Positions 7,950-16,907 of a stretch of DNA of 38,801 nt are shown in pieces. Below the pieces are notes generated by a model, which saw only the letters and a program-made list of their open reading frames with translations, ran no database searches and was not told where the DNA came from. The DNA comes from Candidatus Bathycorpusculum hydrogenotrophicum (GTDB taxonomy: Archaea > Thermoproteota > Bathyarchaeia > Bathyarchaeales > Bathycorpusculaceae): the NCBI GenBank assembly GCA_009783705.1, contig WRCX01000013.1, positions 1-38,801 of the forward strand. The letters are read 5' to 3'. Numbering within the stretch: the first letter of the stretch is position 1; each line of letters opens with the position of its first letter. The translations under genes were made by a program, and so were the position numbers.

Positions 7950-9610
7950 GGCGGGGTGGCCTCATCGAGTATTTTGTAGGGGTAGCCTTGCTCGGTGAGA
8001 AAGAGTTGGCGGTGCATCGAAAAACTCTCCTCAGTGGTGTCGCGTGATACTAGGGTGTAGAAGTAGGCTTTGTTTTCGCCTTGTTTGGGGCGTAAAATGC
8101 GTCCGAGGCGCTGGGCTTCTTCTTGGCGGGAGCCAAAACTGCCGCTAACCTCAAGAGCAACATTTGCATCAGGAAGATCTATGGCAAAATTGGCGACCTT
8201 GGAGACTACCAAAACGGGAAATTCACCGCTTTTGAAGCGCTCATAGAGTGTTTCGCGGTCTCGGTTGGGGGCTTTGCCGGTGATGAGTGGAGCGTCGAGC
8301 TGTTCTGCGATGTGTTGGAGCTGCTCAAGATAGACTCCTATGATCAAGATGTGGGCGCCTTTGTGTTTTGTTAATAATTTGCGGATGATACCGAGTTTGT
8401 CGGGGTTTTCTGCGGCTATGCGGAATTTTTCGCGTTTAGGGGCGATTGCGTAGGGCATTTTTAATTCCTCAGGCATAGCGATGCGTACCTCAAAGCACTC
8501 GGCTTGGGCGATCCAGCCTTGGCTTTCAAGGATTTTCCAGCCCATTTCGTGGCGTTTGGGGCCAATTAGGGCAAATACGTCTGCTTCATGTCCGTCTTCA
8601 CGCACCAAAGTTGCAGTTAAACCCAGCCGACGCTTAGCCTGTAACTCGGCGGTTATGCGAAAAACTGGTGCAGGCAAGGTGTGTACCTCGTCATAGATGA
8701 TAAATCCCCAGTTGCGTTCCAAGAATAACTCGAAATGTTTCTGCACACCGGCTTTGTCTTTGGCACTTATGATTTGATAGGTTGAGACCGTCACGGGGCG
8801 AACATCTTTTTTCTCACCGCTATACTCTCCAATCAAGTCAGGATTCAAACCAGTTTTAGTAACTAACTCAGTTATCCATTGGCGCACTGCAGTGATTGAT
8901 GTTGTGAGAATCAAGGTCTCAGTTTTTAGCTCTGCCATAGCCGCAATTCCCACAATGGTTTTTCCCGCTCCGCAAGGTAAAACCACAACTCCATGATCAC
9001 CTCTGCCCCCAGCGCGAAAAGCACAAACCGCATCAAGCTGATAATCGCGGGGCTGGAAAACATCATGGCGTAGATCAACCATTAAGGCCGCCCCATCCGC
9101 ATACCCTGCCAGGTCCTCGGGTGGGAATTGGATATTCATAAGTGCCTGCTTGATATGACCCCGAAACACCGGATCAATCTTAACCCGATTATTTTTGGGT
9201 GTTTCGATAAAGAATTTAGAAACTGTTTTTTCTGCACATAGTTGCGCCATGATGTATGGGTCGTCAGTTTCAAGAAATAACTCGGTTTGTTCTTTGCATA
9301 TTCGGACCTTGCCATAGCGGTCGCTGATCTGGGTTAAACGTGCAACAACAGTTTCAGATATGGGATATTTACTATATTTTTCAAGGGTTGCTAAAATATC
9401 AGCACTCGTCACACCCGCACTGGCCGCATTCCAAAGAGAAATCGGAGTCATCTTGTAGGTGTGAATATACTCGGGAGATTTTACCATCTCGGCAAACGCT
9501 AAGAGCTCATCACGGGCAGATTCGTAGGATGTATTGTTTGTTTCAAGCAACAAGGTCATATCGCTTTGAACAATAAGCGGCTTGTAGACAGCCTCACTCA
9601 ATTCAGACAC
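7946..9610 (-). CDS. Bacterial-type XPB/Rad25 DNA repair helicase
   Basis: The 554-residue protein starts at GTG 9610. Residues 10-105 are the Helicase_C_3-type N-terminal domain (PLIVQSDMTLLLE, HTYKMTPISLWNAASAG). Residues 145-185 hold DLAGYADG and the PRDYQ Q-motif region. The SF2 helicase core has Walker A PCGAGKT (212-218), DEVH (307-310), motif III LTATL (331-335) and the XPB-specific RED motif (337-339). The C-terminal half has QEEAQRLGRILRP (motif VI). XPB unwinds or translocates on DNA in nucleotide excision repair. Sequence and domain order match my recall of the bacterial/mycobacterial XPB (about 540-550 residues) far better than the shorter archaeal XPB, which lacks this N-terminal domain. 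The operon with the 625-residue partner repeats the bacterial arrangement. Confidence 0.93.
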   Translation of the reverse strand: MSELSEAVYKPLIVQSDMTLLLETNNTSYESARDELLAFAEMVKSPEYIHTYKMTPISLWNAASAGVTSADILATLEKYSKYPISETVVARLTQISDRYGKVRICKEQTELFLETDDPYIMAQLCAEKTVSKFFIETPKNNRVKIDPVFRGHIKQALMNIQFPPEDLAGYADGAALMVDLRHDVFQPRDYQLDAVCAFRAGGRGDHGVVVLPCGAGKTIVGIAAMAELKTETLILTTSITAVRQWITELVTKTGLNPDLIGEYSGEKKDVRPVTVSTYQIISAKDKAGVQKHFELFLERNWGFIIYDEVHTLPAPVFRITAELQAKRRLGLTATLVREDGHEADVFALIGPKRHEMGWKILESQGWIAQAECFEVRIAMPEELKMPYAIAPKREKFRIAAENPDKLGIIRKLLTKHKGAHILIIGVYLEQLQHIAEQLDAPLITGKAPNRDRETLYERFKSGEFPVLVVSKVANFAIDLPDANVALEVSGSFGSRQEEAQRLGRILRPKQGENKAYFYTLVSRDTTEESFSMHRQLFLTEQGYPYKILDEATPP

Positions 9611-9817
9611 CCATGAGTAGATTAGTTTGAGAGATTTCCACGGTTAATTTTAGTCCCCAAGTGAAATGTTATGAGGCGAGAGTAATGTTGGGAATTCCTT
9701 ATATTTTTTATTAAACAAAAAGTCCGATTCCATCATGAGCAAGAACTGTAAATAGTAAAAAATATACCGTTCACACAACCATTACTCAGCTTGATAACTA
9801 GGAAGATGTGATACCGT

Positions 9818-11082
9818 ATGAGTAGTTTGTGCAGGGTATCAGGATTGGTTTTGGTAGTATTGTTATTTTTTTGTTTAGTTGTTGAGACTTCTGTTTTGGG
9901 GCATCTGTGTCTCCGCCGGAGGAGAATGTTTGGGTTGAGATGGCCTCGATGCGTTATCCGCGAAGCTATTTTGGTACGGTGGTGGCGGATGGCAAAATAT
10001 ATGCGATTGGCGGCCTTGTTTCGCGGGGTGTGGGGTTGGTTACTGGTGCCGTTGAGAGATATGACCCACAGACTAATACGTGGATGACTCTGCCGTCATT
10101 GCCTACACCCCGATACGGAGGCGTCGCAGTGTGTTCTATGGGTAAAATTTACTATATAGGTGGGAGTACAACCTCCTCGGGTCTCTATGGAGTAAATGAG
10201 GTTTATGACCCCGCCACAAACCAATGGACAAGAAAGGCATCTATACCAACTCCCAGAAATGGTGCGTCTGCGTGTGTTGTGGACGGTTACATATATGTCA
10301 TGGGCGGATATGTGAATTCGGAGCTTTGTGAGGTTTATGATCCCATAGAGGATACTTGGTCGGTGTATGAGGGGCCTTGGCCGGAGGTGCCTTCTGATGG
10401 TGTGGTTTTTGATGGTCGGGAGTATGTTTGTGATGGGGTTGGGCTTAGGATTCACGATCTTGTTTTAGATAGTTGGATGGATGGAGCGAACGTGCCGCTT
10501 GGGCTTCATGGCCGGGGGGTTGTTGAGGTGGATGGGTTATTGTATGTCTTGGGAGGCTGCACCGAAACCTATAGTTTTCCTAATGCATTGCCTTATGAGT
10601 TGCGTGAGTATTTTAGTAAAAATTTTGAGATGTTTAGGCATATAGCGACTACTGAGCAGGTTCATTTTCAGAGGGTTTTTATGTATACTCCATTTGGTTA
10701 TGGCCGTATTGCGCCTGAGATTTCAGTTTTATCTCTTGAAGAAGGGGGCAGGTATGATCTTGAGACTGTGACCCTTGAGTATAGTTTGAATCATCCGGTT
10801 GTGTGGATGGGGTATTGCCTTGATGGTCAAGCTAACGTAACGGTTGGGGGTAATGTTTCTCTGTCGGGGTTGTCTAGTGGTCGCCATAGTGTGAGAGTGT
10901 TTGCAGAGGATAAATATGGAAACACTGGTGCCTCTGAAACCATAACCTTCACTGTTGCTAATGCGCCGCGGTCGCTGGTCTTTATCGGTGTTGTTACAGC
11001 TACTACTGTTGTGGTTGCGGCTGTTGTTGTCTGTTTGGGGTTGTCGTTTTTGAGAAAAAACCGACACAAAAAATCCACCTAG
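9818..11082 (+). CDS. Membrane-anchored kelch-repeat surface protein, frameshifted at 9898-9901
   Basis: Two frames form one gene. The first starts at ATG 9818 and encodes a signal peptide (MSSLCRVSGLVLVVLLFFCL, VVETSVLG). The second carries the body and would otherwise have to start at GTG 9907 with no signal. One extra G in the GGGG run at 9898-9901 would join them as ...SVLGASVSPPEENVWVEM. The body has about five kelch motifs (YAIGG, YYIGG, YVMGG, YVLGG with intervening YDPQTNTW, YDPATNQW, YDPIEDTW), then an Ig-like segment (SLSGLSSGRHSVRVFAEDKYG), then a TM helix near the end (VVTATTVVVAAVVVCLGLSF) and a basic tail. It is probably a beta-propeller displayed outside the cell. Either a sequencing error or a real inactivating frameshift explains the break. 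Confidence 0.8.
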
Positions 11083-11137
11083 CCTCAGGTGTTTTGGATG
11101 TATGTCGAGTTAAGTTGGTTATTGTTGTTTAATCTAA

Positions 11138-11143
11138 TTTTTT
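11138..11143 (+). terminator. Oligo-T terminator after the kelch gene
   Basis: A T6 run in CTAATTTTTTG lies about 55 nt past the kelch stop. The remainder of 11083-11253 holds no gene and leads into the B12 radical SAM gene. Confidence 0.4.
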
Positions 11144-11253
11144 GTTAAGGTAAGCGGCGGGAAAGAAAACTAAAGCGAGAGGGTCGTTTTTCCGTTAAAG
11201 CTATAAGCGGCGCGAGTTATCAAACCTGAAATGTCCTCGGAGAGTCGAATGGC

Positions 11254-12630
11254 TTGATTTTGCTTATGACTACAGCGCCCCCTGAAAAAGATACTTGGTA
11301 TCATGGGAAGCGTTTGCCGCCTATTGGGTTGATGTATATTGCGGGTGCGCTTGAGAAGGCTGGTTATACTGTTGAGATGTTGGATAATTATTTGGCCAAC
11401 AAGTCTCTGGAAGAAGTTAAGCAAACAATTAGGCAGACCAAACCGTTTATGGTGGGGATTACTTGTGGTTCAGCTACGTTTGCACGCTGCCTAGAAACCG
11501 CGCAGGCCATAAAAGAGGCCAAAGCAGATTGTGTGGTGGTGGTGGGCGGCTGGCATGCCTCCTATCTACCCGAGACACTTTTGGCACACCCACAGATTGA
11601 TTATGCTATTATCGGAGAAGGCGAGCGCGCCATAACCCAATTAGCAAACACCCTAACAGAAGGCAACACAGACAAAGCAACAACCATTCCAGGAGTGGCA
11701 TGTAGAACCTCAAGCGGGGTTATGGTTAATGCGCCGCAGTTCATTGAGGATATGGATGAAATCCCCTACCCGGCGAGGCATTTGTTGCCCCTTGAGCAGT
11801 ATGATCGCACCATAGAGTTCTTAGATGCTAAACCGGCAGATGTGATGAGTATTAGCCGGGGCTGTGTGTATAGTTGTGGGTTTTGTGAAACCCGCAAACT
11901 CTGGGGCAACATAAATCGCAGCTTTAGCCCCAAACGCGTCATAGGCGAAATCCAAGATCTACAGAACCGCTATGGCACAAAAGGCATCTACTTCATAAAC
12001 GATAATTTTACCCTAAACAAAGAAAAAACCAAAACGCTCTGCAACCTCATGATTGAGCAAAAGCTGGATTTAGAGTGGGTTTGTGACACCCGAGTGGATT
12101 TGGTCGATGATGAGCTCTTGGAGCTTATGAGCAAGGCAGGTTGCAGAGTCATCTGGTTTGGCGTGGAGTCGGGCTCACCTAAAATCCTAAAACGCATAAA
12201 CCGAAACACCACCCCCCAACAAGTCCAAACCGCCTTTAAACTATGCAAAAAACACCACATAAAAACCGCCTGCTCCTTTATGCTAGGCTTACCCGATGAG
12301 ACACTTGAGGATATGGAGGAATCACTCAAATTCGCCAAAAAAATCGACCCCGACTACTGCCAATTCAACATCTTTATCGCCTACCCCGATAGCAAAATCT
12401 ACAAAGAACTCCTCCAAAACAAAAACTACACCCAACTCGACGAGTACCTGCTAAGCGTCAAAAGCGACCAATACGACTATGAAGCCCTAAAAGCACTGCA
12501 GTGGCGCTTCTTTAAGAGCTTCCACATGAGACCCAAACAAATCCTAAAACGCGCCAAACGCGAAGGCATCCTAACCTTCACCAAAACCCGATTGCTACAT
12601 GGCACCAAAAAAGCCAACGGCACCGCCTAA
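11254..12630 (+). CDS. Cobalamin-binding radical SAM protein (paralogue 1)
   Basis: A 458-residue enzyme from TTG 11254; the first strand ILLMTTAPP supports this start. Residues 1-140 are a B12-binding Rossmann domain (PPIGLMYIAGALEKAGYTVE, VVVGGWHASYLPETLL, AIIGEGERAI). The radical SAM barrel has the cluster motif RGCVYSCGFC (C204, C208, C211) and later FGVESGSPKILKRINR. Such class B enzymes cleave SAM to a 5'-deoxyadenosyl radical and use the corrinoid for methyl transfer or other radical chemistry; the substrate cannot be told. It lacks the D-C motif after the third strand shared by the 16908, 28991 and 32922 copies. The aldo/keto reductase follows 19 nt downstream, so they are probably one operon. 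Base composition swings from G/T-rich at the 5' end to A/C-rich at the 3' end. Confidence 0.88.
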   Translation: MILLMTTAPPEKDTWYHGKRLPPIGLMYIAGALEKAGYTVEMLDNYLANKSLEEVKQTIRQTKPFMVGITCGSATFARCLETAQAIKEAKADCVVVVGGWHASYLPETLLAHPQIDYAIIGEGERAITQLANTLTEGNTDKATTIPGVACRTSSGVMVNAPQFIEDMDEIPYPARHLLPLEQYDRTIEFLDAKPADVMSISRGCVYSCGFCETRKLWGNINRSFSPKRVIGEIQDLQNRYGTKGIYFINDNFTLNKEKTKTLCNLMIEQKLDLEWVCDTRVDLVDDELLELMSKAGCRVIWFGVESGSPKILKRINRNTTPQQVQTAFKLCKKHHIKTACSFMLGLPDETLEDMEESLKFAKKIDPDYCQFNIFIAYPDSKIYKELLQNKNYTQLDEYLLSVKSDQYDYEALKALQWRFFKSFHMRPKQILKRAKREGILTFTKTRLLHGTKKANGTA

Positions 12631-12649
12631 CAACAGCCCAGGTGATTTG

Positions 12650-13741
12650 ATGGATAAGCGTCGGCTGGGAAGGACCAATCTGATGATGTCGCAAGTGGGT
12701 TTTGGCAGCACCTGGATAGCTGAGCTACCCAAACCCCAAGCAATTGAGGTGATACAGTGCGCTTTTGAGTTGGGGTTTAATTATTTTGATACTGCCCGCT
12801 GGGATGGCGACAGCGAAGAAAAAATCGGCCAAGCGCTCCAAACCAAAAAAAGAGACCAATGCATAATTGCCACCAAAACAGGCAACCGAACCAAACGCGA
12901 ATCCCTCCAAGACTTGATGGTGAGCCTCAAGAATCTGCAAACCGACTGTGTGGATATTTTACAGCTTCATGGTATTGATGATGAAAAAACACTCAACAAA
13001 GCCATGGGTGAGGATGGGGTACTGCAAACATGCAAGCAAGCTCAGCGCGAAGGCCACACCAAATTCATCGGCATAACCGGACACAAACCAAGGGTACTCA
13101 CAAAAGCAATAACAACCGGCGAGTTTGACACCGTTTTGGTACCGCTAAACGTTGTAACACCACAGGCACTTGAGGAACTTATACCCACCGCAAAAAAACA
13201 CGACGTAGGAGTAGTTATCATGAAATCTTTGTCAGTGAAAACCTCCAACTTGATAACTTGCCTCTACCAACCCTCACTCTCGCTTATCTCACAAGAAGAA
13301 GAGGAAATCAAAACACTCTTGGGCCAAACCACACAAGAACAAGTTAGCAGTGCACTACAGTATGTGCTTGACCAAGATGTCTCAGGGGTTATTGCAGGAT
13401 TCAAAAGCATCGCCGAGGTAGAAACAGCCGCAAACGCCGCAAACCAATACCACAACTCAGCACCCAAGAAGCATAATCGGTTTAGCTTTGAATTAGGCAA
13501 TTACTGCCGCGATTGCGGTTTATGCATGCCCTGCCCAAACAACATAAACATCCCCGCAATACTGCGCTTCCAGATGCTACATGACATATACGGGTTAGAG
13601 AACTGGGCCAAAAAACGCTACGGCGGACTGGAAGTTAAAGCCGAGAAATGTGAACACTGCGGTCAATGTATCCAAAAATGTCCCTACAATCTACCCATAG
13701 AGAGCAAGTTAGAGAAAGCCAAACAAGAACTCACAGAATAA
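12650..13741 (+). CDS. Ferredoxin-fused aldo/keto reductase lacking the catalytic Tyr
   Basis: I place the start at ATG 12650, preceded by AGGTGA, giving 363 residues (MDKRRLGRTNLMMSQVGFGS). An in-frame ATG at 12599 inside the upstream gene would add 17 unlikely residues. Residues 1-270 are an AKR barrel with D47 (FDTAR), K76 (ATKTG) and H107 (LQLHG). The position five after D47, where the catalytic Tyr belongs, is D52 (FDTARWDGDSEEKIG). The C-terminal 75 residues carry two 4Fe-4S motifs, CRDCGLCMPCP and CEHCGQCIQKCP. AKR-ferredoxin fusions are common in anaerobes and usually annotated as oxidoreductases. The missing Tyr suggests altered chemistry, perhaps electron transfer for the upstream B12 radical SAM enzyme; that is inference. 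Confidence 0.88.
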   Translation: MDKRRLGRTNLMMSQVGFGSTWIAELPKPQAIEVIQCAFELGFNYFDTARWDGDSEEKIGQALQTKKRDQCIIATKTGNRTKRESLQDLMVSLKNLQTDCVDILQLHGIDDEKTLNKAMGEDGVLQTCKQAQREGHTKFIGITGHKPRVLTKAITTGEFDTVLVPLNVVTPQALEELIPTAKKHDVGVVIMKSLSVKTSNLITCLYQPSLSLISQEEEEIKTLLGQTTQEQVSSALQYVLDQDVSGVIAGFKSIAEVETAANAANQYHNSAPKKHNRFSFELGNYCRDCGLCMPCPNNINIPAILRFQMLHDIYGLENWAKKRYGGLEVKAEKCEHCGQCIQKCPYNLPIESKLEKAKQELTE

Positions 13742-13770
13742 ACCAACACCAACACAACATCTCATAGAGG

Positions 13771-13806
13771 TTAACCCAATACCAGGGGATTCATTGACTG
13801 GGTTAA
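13771..13806. repeat. Inverted repeat TTAACCCA...TGGGTTAA
   Basis: Perfect 8-nt arms (13771-13778 and 13799-13806) separated by 20 nt lie in the convergent spacer between the AKR and beta-helix genes. It could be a hairpin helping to end either transcript; no T-run follows directly. Confidence 0.4.
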
Positions 13807-13859
13807 ATCGTAGTTCGCGGGGGTATTTAACTTGCTAAATATGTCATTACAACATATGT

Positions 13860-14923
13860 TCAGTCATTACTAGGGTACGACCGGCTTTTGCCATCGTAGG
13901 TGTATACATCATTACCACATGAAGCAGTATTACCAGAAATTACCCCCGCATTTATTTTAAATCTGCCCTCATCGTATACGCCACCGCCACCATTCACTTC
14001 AGCAGTGTTACCCGAAATTACTCCACCATGCATAGTAAAATTGCCCTTATTGTATACACCTCCACCATTTGTCCCAGCTGTGTTATTAAAAATCTCACCA
14101 GCATACATAATAAAAGTGCCATAGTTGTACACCCCACCACCGTCACCACCCCAATCACCAGGCCCATCAAGCATCAGAAAAGGCGCTCTGTTTACTTTGT
14201 TTCCTGAAATCGTGCCACCATACATTACAAAAGTACCCCAGTTTAATACGCCGCCGCCTGTACTACCGCTACTACCGCCCGAATTAATTAGGCAAGCGGC
14301 GGTGTTGCCAGAAATTGTGCCACCATACATTACAAAAGTACCCCGGTTGCCTACACCACAACCACCACCACGAATGACATTACCAATAATTCCCCCATCA
14401 ACCAAGATAAGAGACCCCCTGACGCAACACCTACGCCACCACCGTAAACATTTTCATGAGTTACAATAATGCCGTCAAGAATCAACACACCACCATCATC
14501 GACATAGAGAGGACAAACACCATACGGGATAGTAGATATACAAGTTAATTTAAAAAAGTCAGCATTACCGTTGCTTGTTAAGGTTATGTTTTTATCTTCA
14601 GAAATACGGATCGAACGCTCCAAAGTAACGTCATTGTCAAGAACAATAGTAGTAGAAGTAAAAAATGATGCATTATCGATAGCATTTCGAAGATCAAATT
14701 CATCTTTAACATGTACACGCACTATATCAGAATCTATATCAGGCACTATATCAGAATCTATAAGCATAAAAATAGCCAAAAAAGAAAGTAGTATTACAAT
14801 TAACGAAAAAACCAATAACAACACAGTTTTGCGAGAACCATACAACTTGACCGCGAATTCACCATCTATACGCGCTATCTTTGACTCCGCACTAAATGCT
14901 TTCCTTAGTGAAATTATAACCAT
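13860..14923 (-). CDS. Membrane-anchored beta-helix adhesin-like protein, frameshifted at 14415-14419
   Basis: Two overlapping minus-strand frames make one protein. The N-terminal frame (ATG 14923) has a basic cytoplasmic start and a TM helix (KTVLLLVFSLIVILLSFLAI), then VHVKDEFDLRNAIDNA and a strand-rich segment TIVLDNDVTLERSI typical of adhesin-like beta-helix proteins. The C-terminal frame (to 13860) contains repeated YGGTISGNTA / NKGNFTMHGGVISGNTA / NYGTFIMYAGEIFNNTA units of about 24-40 residues, the pectate-lyase-like rungs. The frames join if the run of five G (coding strand, 14415-14419) had one more, giving ...VASGGSLILVDGGIIGN. It is a type II anchored surface protein of unknown ligand, seemingly complete at about 354 residues apart from the shift. 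Confidence 0.75.
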
Positions 14924-15225
14924 ATTGCGTAAACCTTTAAACCTAAACGATATTGTTTGCGTTCAGGTTTATTGTAAACGTTAATGCCCTTTTTATCATT
15001 TCCTTCTTCACTTTCTCAGAACCAGTCTTGCTTGAGCATCCAAATTCTTCTACGGCTTCATGCTTAAAACTGGAATTATGGTTTTGCCATGACGTACACC
15101 TACGGTCTTATGTTATATAAATGGCCTCAAATTCAAGATATAAAGACTGGACTATTTTGTGAAACGTCATCTATCAACAGAACTGTGTATAGCTATGATC
15201 CTTAGTATTTCAACCACATTGTAGG
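14924..15225. other. Intergenic spacer between two minus-strand genes
   Basis: About 300 nt with no supported gene. It includes the upstream region of the beta-helix gene and an isolated TATA-like TTATATAAATGG at about 15113-15124 on the plus strand with no ORF after it. Confidence 0.5.
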
Positions 15226-16776
15226 TTAGGTTACTACTAGAATTTGGCCGTTTAATATGACAAAATCTATGGTTATTGTGCTTATTTTATGTGGTTCAAC
15301 GTCAACGGGATCAGCGGTTAGGATGATAAGATCGGCTAGTTTGCCTTCTTGGATTGAGCCTTTGGTAGCTTCTTGGTCTGAGCATCGGGCGGCATTTATT
15401 GTGTATAGGCTGATGGCCTCATCGAGACTTAGACGTTGCTCGGGGTTGGGGTGTAGCATTAGTTCTTGGATACCAAGCAGGGGGTTTAGGGGTTCCATGG
15501 GGCAATCTGAGCCGGCGGCAACCACAACTCCTGTATCTAGAAGTGTTTTTAGGGGGTGGAGCCATTTTGCGCGTGAGCCGAGCCGGTGGTCTGCGGACCA
15601 GACTGTGAATTCGGTTGTTATGACTTTGGGTTGGATGGTTATGGCCACATTTTGTTTTTTTAGTCGTTCAAGAAGCGCGGGATTAAGAATGGCGGCTTGC
15701 TCGATTCGGATGCGTTGGTTGCTTTTTGTCTGCTCAATTACTGATAAAACTAGGTCTAGGGCGCGATCGCCCATTGCGTGGATAACTGGTTGAACTCCAA
15801 AGGATAGGGCTCGCGTAATCGAAGCTGACAGGGTCTCTTTGGAGAGTAACAGTTTGCCGGTGTTTGTGGGGTCGTCGCTGTAGGGCTCGTTTAGGGCCGC
15901 TTCTTTGGAGTCGAGGTAACCATCAGCCACAATAAAGGCGCCGCTGACTTGCAACACCTCAGGATTTTTTGTTTGGATTTGGATGGCTTTCTCTAGGAGG
16001 GCTTCGGGGACAACGATGTTTACTCTGAAGAGTAGTTGGTTTTGTTCGTAGAGTTTTTGGATTAGGGTGAATTCGTTTTCGTTGAGTATGAGCCAGTGAA
16101 GACTGGTTATACCTGCTTGGAAGACTTTTTGGCAGGCATGTGCTGTGGCGGCGAGTAGTTCGGTTTGGGTGGGTTCGGAAACCGTCTGCCAGATTAGGGT
16201 GGTGGCGGTGTCGCGAAAGATGCCGGTTGGTTGGCCTTGGGGGGTTTTTTCGATGATTCCGCCTGGGGGGTTGGGGGTGGTGGGGGTTATGTTGGCGTGG
16301 TTTTGGGCTTGAGTGTTGGCGGTGCAGAGCATGGCTACTTCGCGGTAGAGAATAACGGGGTTGTTTGGACTAACCAGATCCAAGTCGGCGGCGGTGGGCA
16401 TGCGTTGTTCTTGGAGGCGGGTTTCGTTCCAGCCTTGTCCGATAATCCAGCTGTCTTTTGGTGTGTTGGCAACTTTTTGTTTGAGGAGGGTTTGTAGTTC
16501 GTTTATGGATGTTGTGTTGGTGAGATCGAGCCAGAGGAGGCATCGGCCGTAGTCGGCGAGATGGATGTGGGTGTCGATTAGGCCGGGGAGAATGGTTTTT
16601 CCTTTGAGATCTAGAATCAGAGTTGTTTCATCAATTAGGGGGGTGATGTCTTGGTTGGTTCCGACTTTTTTGATGTGGTTGTTTTGGATTGCTAGGGCTT
16701 GGGCGTGGGGCTGGTTGGGGTTTTGGGTGTGTATGTTTGCGTTAAGGATGGCTATGGTTGCTGACAAGGGGTTCAC
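15226..16776 (-). CDS. Metal-dependent amidohydrolase (YtcJ/amidohydrolase 3 family)
   Basis: A 516-residue cytosolic enzyme from GTG 16776. It opens with the small composite beta domain (ILNANIHTQNPNQPHAQALA, IKKVGT) and LDLKGKTILPGLIDTHIHLADYG, where H70 and H72 are the HxH metal ligands. Downstream are GWNE, a PVIHAMGDRALD segment with the barrel His, AAGSDCPMEPLNPL with the catalytic Asp, and EGKLADLIILTADP at the C-terminus returning to the composite domain. Members hydrolyse amide or cyclic C-N bonds and are often annotated as N-substituted formamide deformylases; the actual substrate is unknown. The gene is divergent from the 16908 radical SAM gene across 131 nt. Confidence 0.9.
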   Translation of the reverse strand: MNPLSATIAILNANIHTQNPNQPHAQALAIQNNHIKKVGTNQDITPLIDETTLILDLKGKTILPGLIDTHIHLADYGRCLLWLDLTNTTSINELQTLLKQKVANTPKDSWIIGQGWNETRLQEQRMPTAADLDLVSPNNPVILYREVAMLCTANTQAQNHANITPTTPNPPGGIIEKTPQGQPTGIFRDTATTLIWQTVSEPTQTELLAATAHACQKVFQAGITSLHWLILNENEFTLIQKLYEQNQLLFRVNIVVPEALLEKAIQIQTKNPEVLQVSGAFIVADGYLDSKEAALNEPYSDDPTNTGKLLLSKETLSASITRALSFGVQPVIHAMGDRALDLVLSVIEQTKSNQRIRIEQAAILNPALLERLKKQNVAITIQPKVITTEFTVWSADHRLGSRAKWLHPLKTLLDTGVVVAAGSDCPMEPLNPLLGIQELMLHPNPEQRLSLDEAISLYTINAARCSDQEATKGSIQEGKLADLIILTADPVDVEPHKISTITIDFVILNGQILVVT

Positions 16777-16907
16777 CGTGTTATTCTATGAGTCGGAGGG
16801 GGGAGGTGGGTTAAAAACCTTCGTTTGACTCTTGGGGGTGTTTTGTGTTTGAGTAAGACATAATAGCGGCGCATTCATGTGTTGGATTACTTTGGGGGAC
16901 GTTTTGT

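Noticed and set aside
9818-10087. Independent 89-residue protein starting at 9818
   Set aside because: Only the first 28 residues look real (signal peptide); the rest is Arg-rich and overlaps the kelch body in another frame, so it is the N-terminus of a frameshifted gene.
13900-14469. Pro-rich plus-strand ORFs (PPSPPQSP type) opposite the beta-helix gene
   Set aside because: They mirror Gly-rich repeats on the minus strand and have no start context of their own.
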